Shown here: one piece after another, positions 24,614 through 42,757 of the stretch
Layout of the letters: the number at the start of each line of letters is the position of its first letter
How positions within the stretch are numbered: position 1 is the stretch's first letter
Source: Silurus meridionalis
Taxonomy: Eukaryota > Chordata > Actinopteri > Siluriformes > Siluridae
Reading direction: 5' to 3'
NCBI RefSeq assembly: GCF_014805685.1
Contig: NC_060909.1
Location: 7,050,792 to 7,114,791 of the forward strand
DNA length: 64,000 nt
The notes under the pieces: generated by a model
Database searches by the model: none
The model's input: only the letters and a program-made list of their open reading frames with translations
What the model was told of the DNA's origin: nothing
Translations under genes and position numbers: made by a program

Positions 24614-27600
24614 CTAAAATCATTAGGGCTACATAACTACATGGACAAGTGTAAGTCACATGCTTGTAAAACTAACCAACATTTAAGACAAATGGGAATT
24701 CCTTGATAAGGTCAAATATTTGAGAGAAAATCCATCTCTTCTAAATGAAATCACATGAAAAACCAACACAATTGTTGTGGCTTTGCAACAGTTCATAAGA
24801 AATCATATGATAATATACAAAGGTTAGGCATAAATGCATTGTTTGTGTTCATACCATTTCTAAAAAACAAAATCACACTACATCCTTTGAAATGTTCATG
24901 GGAACTCATTGCTAAATGATGCATTAAATGTAGTTTATGCAGTCATTTTACACTTTTCTGTGTACAAACACATTCTTTGAAAACAAAATTTTAAATTAAA
25001 TGAATAATCAAGTGTAGTTAATTTTCATTCATTTTTTTTTTTTACTAGAGGACACATTTGAGGTTGTCTTCTTTTCAAATTTTTTGCGATAATGCACTAA
25101 ACACCTTACGTCATATTTAGCATGGGATCAGCTTAACTTTCTTTTTTAAATTGACAACAGTCAGAGAAATTTCAGAATCACAATCAACAAAGTACAGTTT
25201 ATAATGACATTTAAAATTATGAAACATCATAAACGTTATATATATGCTGTTATCAATTATATTTATTGTTATAATATTCACCTCATTTTAACTTTTAATG
25301 CAATGATTAAAAAGAGCAGCTTGTCATGCAACTAAAAACCCAAAAAGTGCAAAGTCCTTATATTAGGTTTTAACATAATAATTTGTCTTTAGAAATTTCC
25401 CCAATTCTGGGAAACATTTAGGATGACCTTCTGCTCTGGTTTAACACTGAAACAATGACAGAAACTGGAATCCAAAGATATTCTCAAACAAATTCAGCGT
25501 AAGGGCAACAACATGATTCAATTTTTTTTATTTTGCATTGCATATAAAATCTCTGATGTATTGTAGTATGATGCGGTGTTTATTGTGCAACACTATTATT
25601 TAGGATATGGCTCAAGTACCGTCTGTCAACAGATCACAGTCCAAGTGATGGCTAAGTCATGTTTTTGAATATTAATAATGTTATAATAGTTTTAAAGGAT
25701 ACATATAAATGTTAATACAGTAGTCAGATCGCCTGTGCTAATTTGTTAGACGTTCTGACAATTTTTTAATTATGATATACCTAACTGTTAGCCTTGGTCA
25801 GTAAGTTGCCTGTGCTAACATGACTGTATTTCTGACTGGATTATGAATTATAAACATAAATGTTAATACTTTTCCCTGCTTTTAGTATTCAGCTAGCTAG
25901 GCTGCATTAACCTGATTGGATTTCTGACAGAATTTATACATTTTATTTATTATTAATACAACAAGATTTATAAGACAGGATTTACTCAGGATTGCTAATT
26001 TCCCAGAGATTTTTTTTCAGTAAGTTTTTTGTTATTATTATTATAATTATTATTATAATTAAAATAATAATAAATCATTATTATTATTGTTATTATTATT
26101 TGCTTTTTATAATGCTCTAATTCATGTCTACATAGGCTACATAATAATACAAAATAGTATTTAAAGTCTATAATTCTAAATGTATTTAAATGCTTTTTTA
26201 AAGGACATGATACTTTAAGTGTTACCTTGTGCAAACTTCTCGTTTAATTTTTATTAGTATTTCAACCTAATGCAAAGTCTCTGAAAAATCATTCATTCAA
26301 TTCAAGACAAGTTATTGGAGTTTCCTGAACAATCCATAAATGTTGGCAAATCTATTTTTATATTAATGAATATTCATAATCGCCACATGCTAGCCAGTTG
26401 GCCAACATAAACTGACCTGACAGGATGTCACCTGACAGGAACATTTTAAATGCATTGTCATTGAAGGCCAATTATTTAACACAATGTAGTTTTACAGGAT
26501 TTCTAAGAGAATGTGTATATAATACTTATAACTCAGTGATAAATTAATGTGTAATTGTTACACTTGACAGCTGCCGAGAAGGATTTAGCCTGACAGGATT
26601 TATTAATTATATAAATACATTTTTGTTTAATGTGAATGCTAATGGGTGAACATTTCTTTGAGTGGGTAGCCTTGCTGCCACACAGCTCCAGGGTTTTTAT
26701 ATTCACCTCATGTCCATGTGGGTTTCCTCATGGCTCGATGGCTTCCTAAGAGGGAACCACATCCCATCCTAGGTGTAGTCCTGCCTCACACCTTGCTTCA
26801 CCAGAAAACATTGACACAGATACTTAAGATGATATAGACATATAACATATAAATGAATTATTTTTTTATGTTTTATAGCAATAGTAATATTCAACCTAAT
26901 TTTGAATGTTAGTTACAAAATGCTAGGATCGACAGCATAAAATACAGACTTGAAAAGATCCTACTCTCAAGATAATAATTTATACTGTAATAAAACAAAA
27001 ACTAAAAATCATTATACAGCATATGATGTGTTATAATCTTACATCTTCTCTGAGCATGATCTCAGTTGCCTAATAACTGCCAGCATCACTGCTATTGTTT
27101 AAAACTGTAAGTTTTTTTATGCACTGTCGCATGACGATGTTATCTATTCTCCCTGCTTGTCTCTGTGGAACTGCAGTAAGAGATTAAAAGTGTTGCGAGA
27201 TAACGTCTCACCCGCCACCTTATCCCTGTTTGATATCTGCAAAGAGAAAAAGGCTTTGATAAGTCAAATTAATTCTGGTTGTCAAATTGTGTCATTTCAT
27301 TTTAAAAACAGACACAAAGACTGTTATAGTGTTAACTATATCAAATCTTCAACTACTAATTTGGCATCTACTAGCTGAAATCATGCATAAAAACATTGAA
27401 CCGAAATATGAAACACAACCGGATTTGCAGAAGAATATACGACTCTAGGGTAGGGTTACTGTACCTTGCAAAATAGAAAATTAGAAGACACCCCCCCTCC
27501 CCATAAGTCATCTAAAGTGGCACCAATTATTCCTTCATCCTACGTTAAATTTGTAGAATGGAAGGCCTGGAGGTGGACAACGTCGGCTCAGTTGTCTGAT

Positions 27601-27720
27601 TGGCTATTGGGGGAGGTGACACAGTGTGTCTGTTCTAACCGAGTAGTTATAATCCCCACCTGACATCACTCTAAAATCAGGAACCAACAGGACACACACA
27701 CACATACCAAAAATAAAGAA

Positions 27721-27962
27721 GTAACCAACAGAAAGCTCTGTCATTTTTTACTACGGCCGCTCTAAGGCTAAAACTTTATCTACTTGGCTTTATTTTTAGG
27801 GGCCCCGGGAGCTGCGTGGCCCCCAGTGTGTAAGGTGTATGCAAAGAGTCTTTAATTTTATTTAGTAAGAGGAAATTTAGTGTTATGCAATGGCTCGGGG
27901 GCTGTTTTGAAAGCAATTGAGAAAGCGCATCGAGCTAGAGTACGTGAAGCGGAGAAGACTCC
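27721..27962 (+). promoter_or_regulatory. spi1b: spi1 proximal promoter and 5' leader
   Basis: This block precedes the spi1 start codon. It has an octamer-like ATGCAAAG at 27839-27846, an ETS/PU-box GAGGAAAT at 27869-27876, a C/EBP-like TTATGCAAT at 27883-27891 and a GC-rich patch around 27800-27825 (GGGGCCCCGGG). Mammalian SPI1 promoters are known to use an octamer site and a PU.1 autoregulatory site close to the start of transcription, so the pair fits. The exact start site cannot be fixed from sequence alone. Confidence 0.55.
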
Positions 27963-33846
<5,884 letters not shown>

Positions 33847-34606
33847 AGAGGGAGAACAATGGACAGAAAGACAGACAGATAAACAGAAAGAAAGATAAAA
33901 AAGAAAGTGATAGTAGAGACTTGAGTGTCTGTTGAAAAGAAAGCTCTACTTGTTGAACTTGGAGCATTAGACGATTTGCTTGCCCTTTACATTCCATTTT
34001 ATATTATTCACCTTTGCATTAATTCCACTGAACTTCATCTATGGACTTCCAGCCCAGAGCCAACACAACCATTTCAGCTGCATGTCCAATTAAAACACGA
34101 ACGTTCTGTTCTCTAAACAGAAGAGAAACAATAAATATACAAAAAGAAAACTCTGATACATTTAAGAGATGAAGTGTAACGAGTTAGAAAATTAAACAGA
34201 GCAGCTCTTGTGTAGAAGCTGTTGTTAACATCTTCACTGATCATTAGGGGGGTGTGGGGTATGTGTGGGGGTGGCGAATTTACAAAAATACAAAAGCAGA
34301 AGTGAAAACAAATGACACAGGCTCACGCTGTATGGAAAATACGGCTGTCTCGTCTGGCTAACACACGCACGGTGACTCTGTATATACCATGAAGGGTGCT
34401 TTTTTAAAAAAAAAAACCCTTGTTTAAGGGCTTTAAGATTTAAATAATTTTGTATATGAATAAATCTTTAAAAAAAAATAGTAAGACCGCTAAATCAGAA
34501 TGGTCGCATAATCTTTACACTCGTTCAGAGGGAACTGGTTTCACAATGTCTATTATTCCCCAGTAAATCCACTTTGTGAGTATACAGATTCATATTTTGT
34601 AATAAA
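33847..34606 (+). other. spi1b: spi1 3' UTR with polyadenylation signal
   Basis: The stop codon at 33844-33846 is followed by a GA-rich then AT-rich tail. A canonical AATAAA sits at 34601-34606. An earlier AATAAA (about 34460) could give a shorter form. Confidence 0.6.
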
Positions 34607-34619
34607 GCTTGAAAATGTA

Positions 34620-35723
34620 TTTAAACTTATTCGAGAGATACCTTAAAGTTCATTTAGTCCAGAACCATACACTGGCTGTGGGTTTATAAGATCTTTATAA
34701 AAACATTGAGCTTTATAGTCTCTCCTCTTGTTCCTGTGAGTACAGACCAAAATCTAACAAGTACATGAAAACTAATCTATAGACGTTAGCCATCAAACTA
34801 AAAGTTATGCATGTTCATTCACAGTAAAGGCTGTTGCTCATGCGTGTTTGACTCACCAGCGCCCCCTGTCCACAAAATAAGCCACATTTACGTGATGATT
34901 TGTCATGAGGTTTTGGAAAAATCAACCAAACGAATTTCACTAAAGGACAGACAGTAAACTTCACTGAGTGTATAGTATTTATTATACAAAATTAAATATG
35001 GTGCCTTGCTTATAACAAATTCCAAAACTTGCACTATATAGGTCCAAAAGTTTGACACCACAACATTAAAATTCTTATTTTTTTTATTTTAACCTGTAAA
35101 TAAATAATAATTTGGAATTTTGCAAAAAATTTAAATAAACAATGAAAATTTGAATAGACTATCAGCAAAAAAATGTCAATGTCATTAAAATAAAAATACT
35201 ATGAACTCTGATCTGAACATTTCAAAGACTCAAAACATCTTAAGTTGTTCTCAATAATCTAGTTTGTGAAAAGAATAGAAAATAGAAACATTTTTACTGC
35301 TGGTCTCATTGAACTGTGCTGGACGTTCAGACCCCATCATATAATTTTTTCATACATTTTACTGTTCTTAAATTACCAAGAAATGCATTAGATTTTCTTA
35401 GAAGCAATGATTATTGCAATGATATCTTTACAATTAGCACTACAAATAAATTTCAGATAATAAACCTAATACAGTACATAGAACAATACATTTTTTTTGT
35501 ATAATTAACCATTTTACAACAGCAAACAGAAGCTATAATTATCAACCATGTGTTTACTGTAAAAGAGATATTAATACTGGCAGGCTGACTATATACTAGT
35601 GAAAATACATAGTTTATAGCTGAAATTCTGCAGGAGATCTTCAGTCAGCTGGAGGGTTTAACAAGTGGAACATACCACTAAAAATGGAAATTACAATCAG
35701 TGATGGTGAAATTAGACAATGGC
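34620..35723. other. Short intergenic gap between convergent spi1 and Rieske-DUF455 gene
   Basis: No gene. 35040-35230 resembles a decayed dispersed repeat (GGTCCAAAAGTTTGACACCA). A CTCF-like core AGCGCCCCCTG lies at 34858-34868. Confidence 0.5.
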
Positions 35724-38700
35724 TCAGATATTAAACTTGGGTGACTGCAATGCAATATATACCTCCTCGGTCATTCCCGCAGTCTTCCTTCCCTCTGTAT
35801 TGAACGGAGGCTTTAAATACCCTTTGAAATGCAATTTAACCAAGTTGTGGAATGTTGCCAAACAATCCTGGAGAAATGATGCATGGCCAAAAGAGATGGG
35901 CAAAATATACACAGTATATAAGCAGCATATAAGCACTCTTTCCACAGCAACTAGGACAAATGTGTATGAAATACAAATACTTGTGAAAAGAGACGTTCTT
36001 GTGAGGTGAAAACCTTGTGTGATAGTTAATAAAAATACTTTTTAAACATTAATCAAACGTGCCAATATATTGAATATATATCTGTGCAGACTGAGAGATG
36101 GCGTAAAAATAAATTCAAATAAAAGATACAACGATGGATAAATACAACACAAAGGCAATCCTGTGTAGGGATGGAATGTCATTTTTGTCTCATTTAAATA
36201 TTTCTTTCTGCAGCAGGTTCTAGATTCTCAAACTTCAAAATCAAAAATGTAAATGAAACCAACTAAATGTGGGATGATAGGTATTTTACTCAGCTATAAT
36301 GTTACTGGTAAGTGCTATTAGTAGTTATTTGCTAAAGCTGTGCAAAATTGGGAAAAAGAATTAGATAAAGGTGCCACTTATTTCTGCATTAATTGTTCCT
36401 ACCCGTTCCTCCTTGGAGCAAATGTAAGTGAACCATCGGAGACCTGCAGCCACATGCGTTATCTCATCAGCATAAATCACTTCCAGGATCTTTACTGAGC
36501 TTGTGTCTCCCTGCGCTGCAAAGCGGGACAGTGTCTGAGGGTGCACATCTAAACCCCTAAACACAACAAACACAACAAACCCACCCAAAAACAAACTAAG
36601 TTGATAAATTCATTATTTTGGTTACATTTGTTAGTTTCTTCTTCTTTCTATTTATATATTTTTTAAGAAAACATGGATTCAGAACATGGCTTGGGGATTA
36701 CCTAGTTGTTGCAAGCAGGAAAGGGCTCTAAACGCTACAGGTCACTTCTTTAAAATGAGTATTTATTTACTTATATATATATGACTTAACTAAAATAATT
36801 TTGTAAAGTACCTAGCCTCATGGACCATGTGCACTATAGCCAGCCTAGCCAGAAGATCATGTGATGTGTCTGCTGCTGATTGCCACAAACCTGTAAAGAC
36901 AAAACATGTGCTTCCTCAATTATAATCCATCTTTGATGATGCCATTAAGAGATTTAAGACAAACAACATTCACACCATTATGTACTGGAAGAGAACCAAA
37001 AGAGGTGCCATGTTCCTTGATCCTTTGCTCTAATAATTCATAATGCTGTTGAAATAGAAAAAAAAAAAGATTACAATACAATCCGATAACAGACCATATT
37101 TCAGATGATGTGAAATCAGGTTAAGAGACGAACCTTGGCTTCATCGCCGGCTACTTTGACAAAGTCGCTAAAGAACGCTCGTGGAAGCGAGTCTCCAGAG
37201 CCCAGCTTGACTGTGGAGAATCGAGCAATGATATCCCATGAGAGGTCAATGGCCCATTGCTCTATGTTAGCCAGAGAATGAAGCAAAGCAATTCGGCTTG
37301 CCTACAAAGAAGGAAGTAAACTGGAAATGAACGATCATCTAGATTTTTAAGGAATGAAGGCAGGAAGTTAATCGGCATCAAAAATTACAACGCTATATTT
37401 TACCTACTTGGTAAAAAGGTCACTGAATACAAAATGCTACTGTGAAGTAACAAATAATCTCATAATTTATGGAAAGCTTCCTGGTTTTGATTACAAACTC
37501 AACTGAGATTCTCCTTGATGAGATTGTGTGTACCTGCGTTCCTCCTTTGCCACGTTTGATTTTGCCCGGCTCCACCACAGTCAGGCTATCTATTCTGCTA
37601 GGCTGAGCCGGCGGTGCACACTCACCGATCTCTGTTATTTCCCCAGTGTCCCACCAACTCTGCACTTGCTTAGTCAAAGCCACCTGGGATACAGAAAAGC
37701 ATTGCAGGAATAAAAAAAGTCGTCTGTGAGACATACGGTAAAGCTGAACTGTTGAGCAATGATGCAAATAAACACAAAGATTGTAAGAAAAGAAAATACA
37801 ACAAGGCACGCCTTTTTAGGTGTTACAGTGATACATTTTGTATAAAAGCAGATACTGAACAAAAAATAGTGTTTTTTCATATACCACAGCATATCCTGTC
37901 ATAGTTACATGTTGTGAAACATCTGGGAAGAAAAGTTGGTTTTTGTTATCTCTTAGTACATTAGAGGAGCTTTAAATAAATGTTCTCGCTACTTCCATTT
38001 CTTTCATTAATAAGCCAGATTCTTTGTCAGCTTACAAAGAAAACTGCAAATTTACGTGAACAGCAATAACTCAGACTGCTACAAAATGCTGGCACTGCAG
38101 ACTCCACCCATAACACTAAATATACATTTCCTTACATAGTGCATTATTATAAATCTGTGCTTTGCCTTGTTTTACTATTCTGAGATTATTAAAAATGAAT
38201 CAACACCTTCTAACCAATCATATTCAAGAAGACTCTACAGTCAAAGATCACTAATCATTCACAGTCATGCATAACATTTGCTTATTATTTCTGAGTTTGT
38301 CTGAAAGAAGGAACGCTAACCTTTTCTTGTGGGTCTGGAGTGCAGAGGATTTTCGTTGCCCAGAAGCACAGCGTGTTTTCTGATGATTCTAACTTTGGTT
38401 CTGTGGGCAACGTGGCGTCTAGGGAAGGTTTCCATACAAAACAGGATGTCCTTGAAATACACTGAGTTACGTAGCTCATATTTGACACATTTAAACACTT
38501 TTTGTTTAAGATTGAACTTGTAATTTTATTCCCTCTATCAATGAAAAAATACAGGATCATCATAGGACCTGTGCTGAGCAGATTTTATTTGGGTGGTGGC
38601 TCGTTCTTAGCGAGGAGGTGGTAGCTCAGTGGTTAAGGCATTGGGCTTTGGATCAGAAGATCACAGGTTTAAATCCCACCACCACCAAGCTGCCACTACT

Positions 38701-41208
38701 GGGCCCTTGAGCAAAGCCCTAAAACCCTCCCCTGCTCAGTTGTAAGTCGCTCTGGATAAGGGCGTCTCCCAAATGCCGCAAATGTAAATGTAAATGTAAA
38801 TGTAGCACAGACATGACACTGATGTGTAGCTGTGGAGTTTCAGGTTCATGGCACTGTTTCTATATTTCTACACACCTCAATATCAACACTGGTTTAAGAA
38901 CAGTTATGTCATGGGCTGTGTGAATACTCAATTTTGATCAACTGTTGAACGCACAGGTACAGTCGGTTTAATCACCTTTGAAATAAATAAACGATTGTAA
39001 CCATGATAATGTAAAGCTACATACAGAGTGCGATTTACTGTACTGCTACTGTAAACATTTGCTAATTAACTTTACGTTACTTGACAGTGAAAAAACTGTT
39101 GGACAAATAACAAAAATGATGTGCTATCTTAAGCTAATTGTATATAATATATATCAGCTGTAATACACTGTACACTCACAGGGTCCATGTGCCTAATATT
39201 GTGACCATAAATGCATAGCATAAGTGGAAAAGAACACACTAGTTTATACTGAAACTGTAAATGATACAAAAGATAAAACAATAATTTACCACATAATGGC
39301 TGCATATACAGTCAATATGCCCCTGCATTTCACAACATGTCGTACTCTGTATGAATGTGTATGTGACAAATACATTTTGAATATGAGTGCTGAATCCCTG
39401 ATCTTCCAAACTGTGATCACTCACCTTGGTTTGCCTTTTTTGCCCCAGAGACTGGATAAAGAGACAAACTACTTTGAGTATTTATATACAGTTTTCCATC
39501 CACTTCTCTGACATCATATACTTGATTCTGTGAAAGAATGTGGCATAATGTCAGAAACAGTTCAGTTCTAAATCCCTGACAGTTTCATTACTGTAACCTA
39601 CCTGTAGTCCTGTGGAGGACAAACCTGTCTCCAGGCTAAAATCAAAATAGTGCCATGGGCATATTAGTGCCAGTTTGCCATCTCCAAGGTCCTCAATGTC
39701 TCCTTGGTCAAGTGGACCCCCTGTCAATAAAAGGAAAACCTTTATTTTTAAAGAAATACAAATCAGGACAATACACAAAAGCCTGAGCAGCTTCTAGGTA
39801 TGTAAGATTTCCCCTAATCTCTCTTCTTGGACAAACTATTTAAAAGTATTTAGCCTTTTTAATACTTTTCTCAGTATCAAGCCCTTTTTAGTACTTCACC
39901 CTTCCTATCTTTCAAGGATGGTAAGGAAACACCTGGTGTGCATGAACACTGAAGAATAACCAGGTTCCATTTCCCATTTTTCTGTTTGCCCTGTTTATAT
40001 TTTGCACTCCATGTTCAAATCATAAATATATTAGTTTAAACAGCTTGTGAAATTTGTTTAGATATTAAGTTTTATCAAAAACTTAAGCTCTGGGGATAGA
40101 TATCTTTAGTTCTATAAATGATATATTTATATCTATTTTGTATCTGTTCTTCTCATAGATTTTATAAATACCCTTATATAAATACCCTGCCATCTAGTTC
40201 TCTTGCCCACCTTTGGCTAACATGCCACTAGTTCGGTTGAGAGTGTTTCAAAATACCACGGACCGTTCATTACCGCCTTGGGCCAGATTTGCCCTGTTCG
40301 TCATTCTATACATGCATGAGTGAATATGCAAAAATAACCACACTGCTGTCCAGTTGAGGTCTGATTCGTGTGCCTGAAAGTGACCATCTCAAGGGCGCTG
40401 GGTCTGAGTCAGACATCCGCATCTGAGTATGCAGTGATGCCAGTATTCATCTGTCACATTTAGACCCTAGCTTAATGCCAAATTTGGCCCAAGCCCTTTG
40501 GCCTAAACAGCTTGTAGAAGATCAGAAAGCAGTCTGAGTTACTCTAGTCAAATTAATTACTTGGAAGCAGCAATGAATCAGCAAAAATTGAAGATTCTGG
40601 AGCTGAGACTGTACATATCAACAGCTTGTACTTTTTTACTGACCCTGGCTCATTCAGAAACACATTTGTTGTAAAATATAATATCAAGAATGGATAGTAA
40701 AGTTAATGTAACTGTTAGGGCTGTCAGACTTTCCATAATCCTGAAGTTTCAATTCCAAGTGCTTTCTTTGTTCAGACGTTTGTAGTGCAGGTTACCACTA
40801 GATGGCGACAGAGACAGTTTAGTTTCACCTGAACACTGATGTTTTTTCAAGATTCAAGATTTGTATTGGTCCAAACATAGATATATACAGAATTCAACTT
40901 TCAATTAAATAAAAAAAAAATATTAAATAAAAAATGATAAAAATTATGAAAAGTTTAGCAGTTCTTGTTCTCGTGTTCTCTGCAAACTGGTGGTTACATA
41001 ATTACAGATGAATAAATTTGTATTTAAATTGTATTAACATCGTAGTCAAACTTGTATTTTTGATGGACGACCTTAATGCAACAAAATAAAACACAACATA
41101 TTGTTCCAGGAAAATATTCACTGTAGGTTGGTGTGTTGTGGCCTGACCTGAAGCAGATTCTCTGTTCACAAAGCTGTTCGGGTTTATTGTCACAACACCT
41201 CCAATAGA

Positions 41209-41298
<90 letters not shown>

Positions 41299-42263
41299 AA
41301 GATTTCTTTTTTTACTATTATTTACCATTTTTAATTGTAAATGATAAATGGCACATTGTTTTTTTCAACTATTTACGCTTAATGTTGTGGACAGTAAGAC
41401 AAGTTTTCCCTTATATACATTTTTTTTCACTCTCTAGAAATTGAATATCAAGTCTATAATAAAAATATATTAAAAAAATCTGAAGGAAGAAACTGTAACA
41501 GCATGTTATAAGAAATCACTACAGAATTATTTCTTAAAAAATCACAAAGCTCCTGCATACTTTATACTTATTGTTTGTTACTAAAATATTTAGTAACAGA
41601 AAATGTCATCATGTCAATAATTAGTCGTTTACTTTTGTTAAATTATTATTAATAGGACTAGCTTATATGGCGCATCCTACACAAAATTCCACGTGAATAC
41701 TGCAGAAACCAGAAATCGAACCGAACAGCAGGAGCGCATTAATACAAAAACCTTACAGCCGGAACTATTAACAGAACCGCTGTTATAGAAATGAACCCGG
41801 ACCTTCTGACCAATCAGAATGGAGGATTTAAGAGCACGTGCTCTAAATAATATTTATTGTGTCTGCAGCCGGAAGAGTGAACTGTTGTTAACGTCATTAT
41901 GGTAGGATTTTAAAAAAGGGGGAAAAAGAAAACTTCTTTTTTTTCCTGGTATTGTAATAACACACCTTCATGCGGACAAGATGAGTCCATCGCCCAAAAC
42001 CGTCCGTCTTCCGTTCGTACAACAACGATATGTTCTCCATCTTCAGAGTACAACCTGAGACGTATTGCAAAGTAGTCAGATGCAAAGTGATAATCGTGTA
42101 ATAAAATGTCGTTTAATATATTTATTAATAGTTGTATTAATCAACGCGGTTCCTACTTGGTGCACGGTGACTTGAACCTGGCTGCTTTTCCGACACACTG
42201 CCAGCTACCGGCTTTCACCACATCTCTAAGAGCGTCGACTAAATCCTGCTCAAAATGCTCCAT
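35724..42263 (-). CDS. Rieske [2Fe-2S]-DUF455 ferritin-like fusion protein, complete, 11 exons
   Basis: Minus-strand exons: 42263-42157, 42054-41966, 39720-39602, 39527-39425, 38400-38321, 37683-37534, 37301-37134, 37045-36976, 36890-36812, 36556-36403, 35867-35724. All phases match and give 420 residues. Residues about 10-130 form a Rieske domain: CPHEGGPL (Cys62, His64) and CPWHYFDFSL (Cys86, His89) supply all four cluster ligands; the spacing resembles RFESD-type eukaryotic Rieske proteins. Residues about 167-420 match DUF455 (HI_0077-like), a ferritin-like four-helix family. Candidate diiron ligands are Glu230 (NIEQWAIDL), Glu270/His273 (DEAKH), Glu320 (MVHEARGLDV) and Glu353/His356 (ADEITHVAAG). 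No signal peptide or membrane segment is seen, so it is probably soluble. Family function is unknown to me; a MiaE-like oxygenase role is inference. Start ATG 42263 is the first Met in the exon. Transcribed divergently from arl14ep. Confidence 0.92.
38612..38804 (+). mobile_element. tRNA-derived SINE (intronic, antisense to host gene)
   Basis: The head has RNA polymerase III boxes: A box TAGCTCAGTGG at 38622-38632 and B box GGTTTAAATCC at 38666-38676. The body reads GGGCCCTTGAGCAAAGCCCT and GTCGCTCTGGATAAGGGCGT, and the tail has repeated AAATGT units. It is the well-preserved copy of a family also seen at 46703-46866. It lies in an intron of the Rieske-DUF455 gene. Confidence 0.88.
40848..40905. 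mobile_element. LINE-like 3' tail fragment
   Basis: The motif AAGATTCAAGATTTGTATTG followed by a short AT tail resembles the 3' end of teleost non-LTR elements. Only about 60 bp is present, within an intron of the Rieske-DUF455 gene. Confidence 0.35.
41210..41298. repeat. (TGTC)n(TATC)n microsatellite
   Basis: About 7 TGTC units followed by about 15 TATC units, in an intron of the Rieske-DUF455 gene. Confidence 0.97.
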
Positions 42264-42757
42264 GGAAAATGTCTGTCCTTGTCTTTAAAATTGAAGTGGT
42301 TCAAGAGTTTGTACAAAAAAATGCAACCTTGACTTTGCAAAATCCATTCATTTCCACGCAGTATCGCGTAGACCCAATTTACTTCCGGGTTATCCTAGAC
42401 ACTAGTTACAAAATAAATGTTTTGCTACATAAGTGTTAATATTCTATTAAAACATAACACGATCCTCTAATTTATGTCACAATAGCTTTATAATAGCAAT
42501 AATGTATAGTACGCGTTTGCCAAAACTTAAGTACAGCACAGTTGTCTGCTTTCTTTGTGACATGTCCCCCAGCCACTAGAGGGCGATGCAGCTTTTACGT
42601 AAGAAGCGCCAGTTTACAATGGTTCCGTTTGCAGACGGCAGTATTCACGGGCTCGTTGTAATTTGTTTATATTGATCTAAACACCCGAATGCTTATTAAA
42701 TTATGCTTATTTAGGTGATTTCTCATTTGTATTTATCACCCCTGGCGTTTTAAGACC
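42264..42757. promoter_or_regulatory. Divergent promoter between Rieske-DUF455 gene and arl14ep
   Basis: The two start codons are 494 bp apart on opposite strands, so this block must hold both 5' leaders and promoters. There is no TATA box in a useful place. It has an ETS/GABP-type ACTTCCGGGT at 42381-42390, a CTCF-like CCACTAGAGGGCGA at 42573-42586 and a perfect bZIP palindrome TTACGTAA at 42595-42602. This suits a shared housekeeping promoter. Start sites are not defined. Confidence 0.65.

Larger units (their letters stand above)
20117..27720. other. Intergenic upstream of spi1, microsatellite-rich
   Basis: No coding gene is recognised. Besides the microsatellites listed separately, 24100-24350 and 26641-26810 look like decayed dispersed repeats (GTGGGTTTCCTC and CTCACACC motifs of a common teleost repeat). 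26029-26100 is an imperfect ATT/AAT-rich run. 27157-27380 is an open frame without family similarity. Confidence 0.5.

Noticed and set aside
38612..38804. Functional tRNA gene
   Set aside because: Pol III boxes are present, but no cloverleaf with matching acceptor stem is seen, and the SINE body and tail follow directly.
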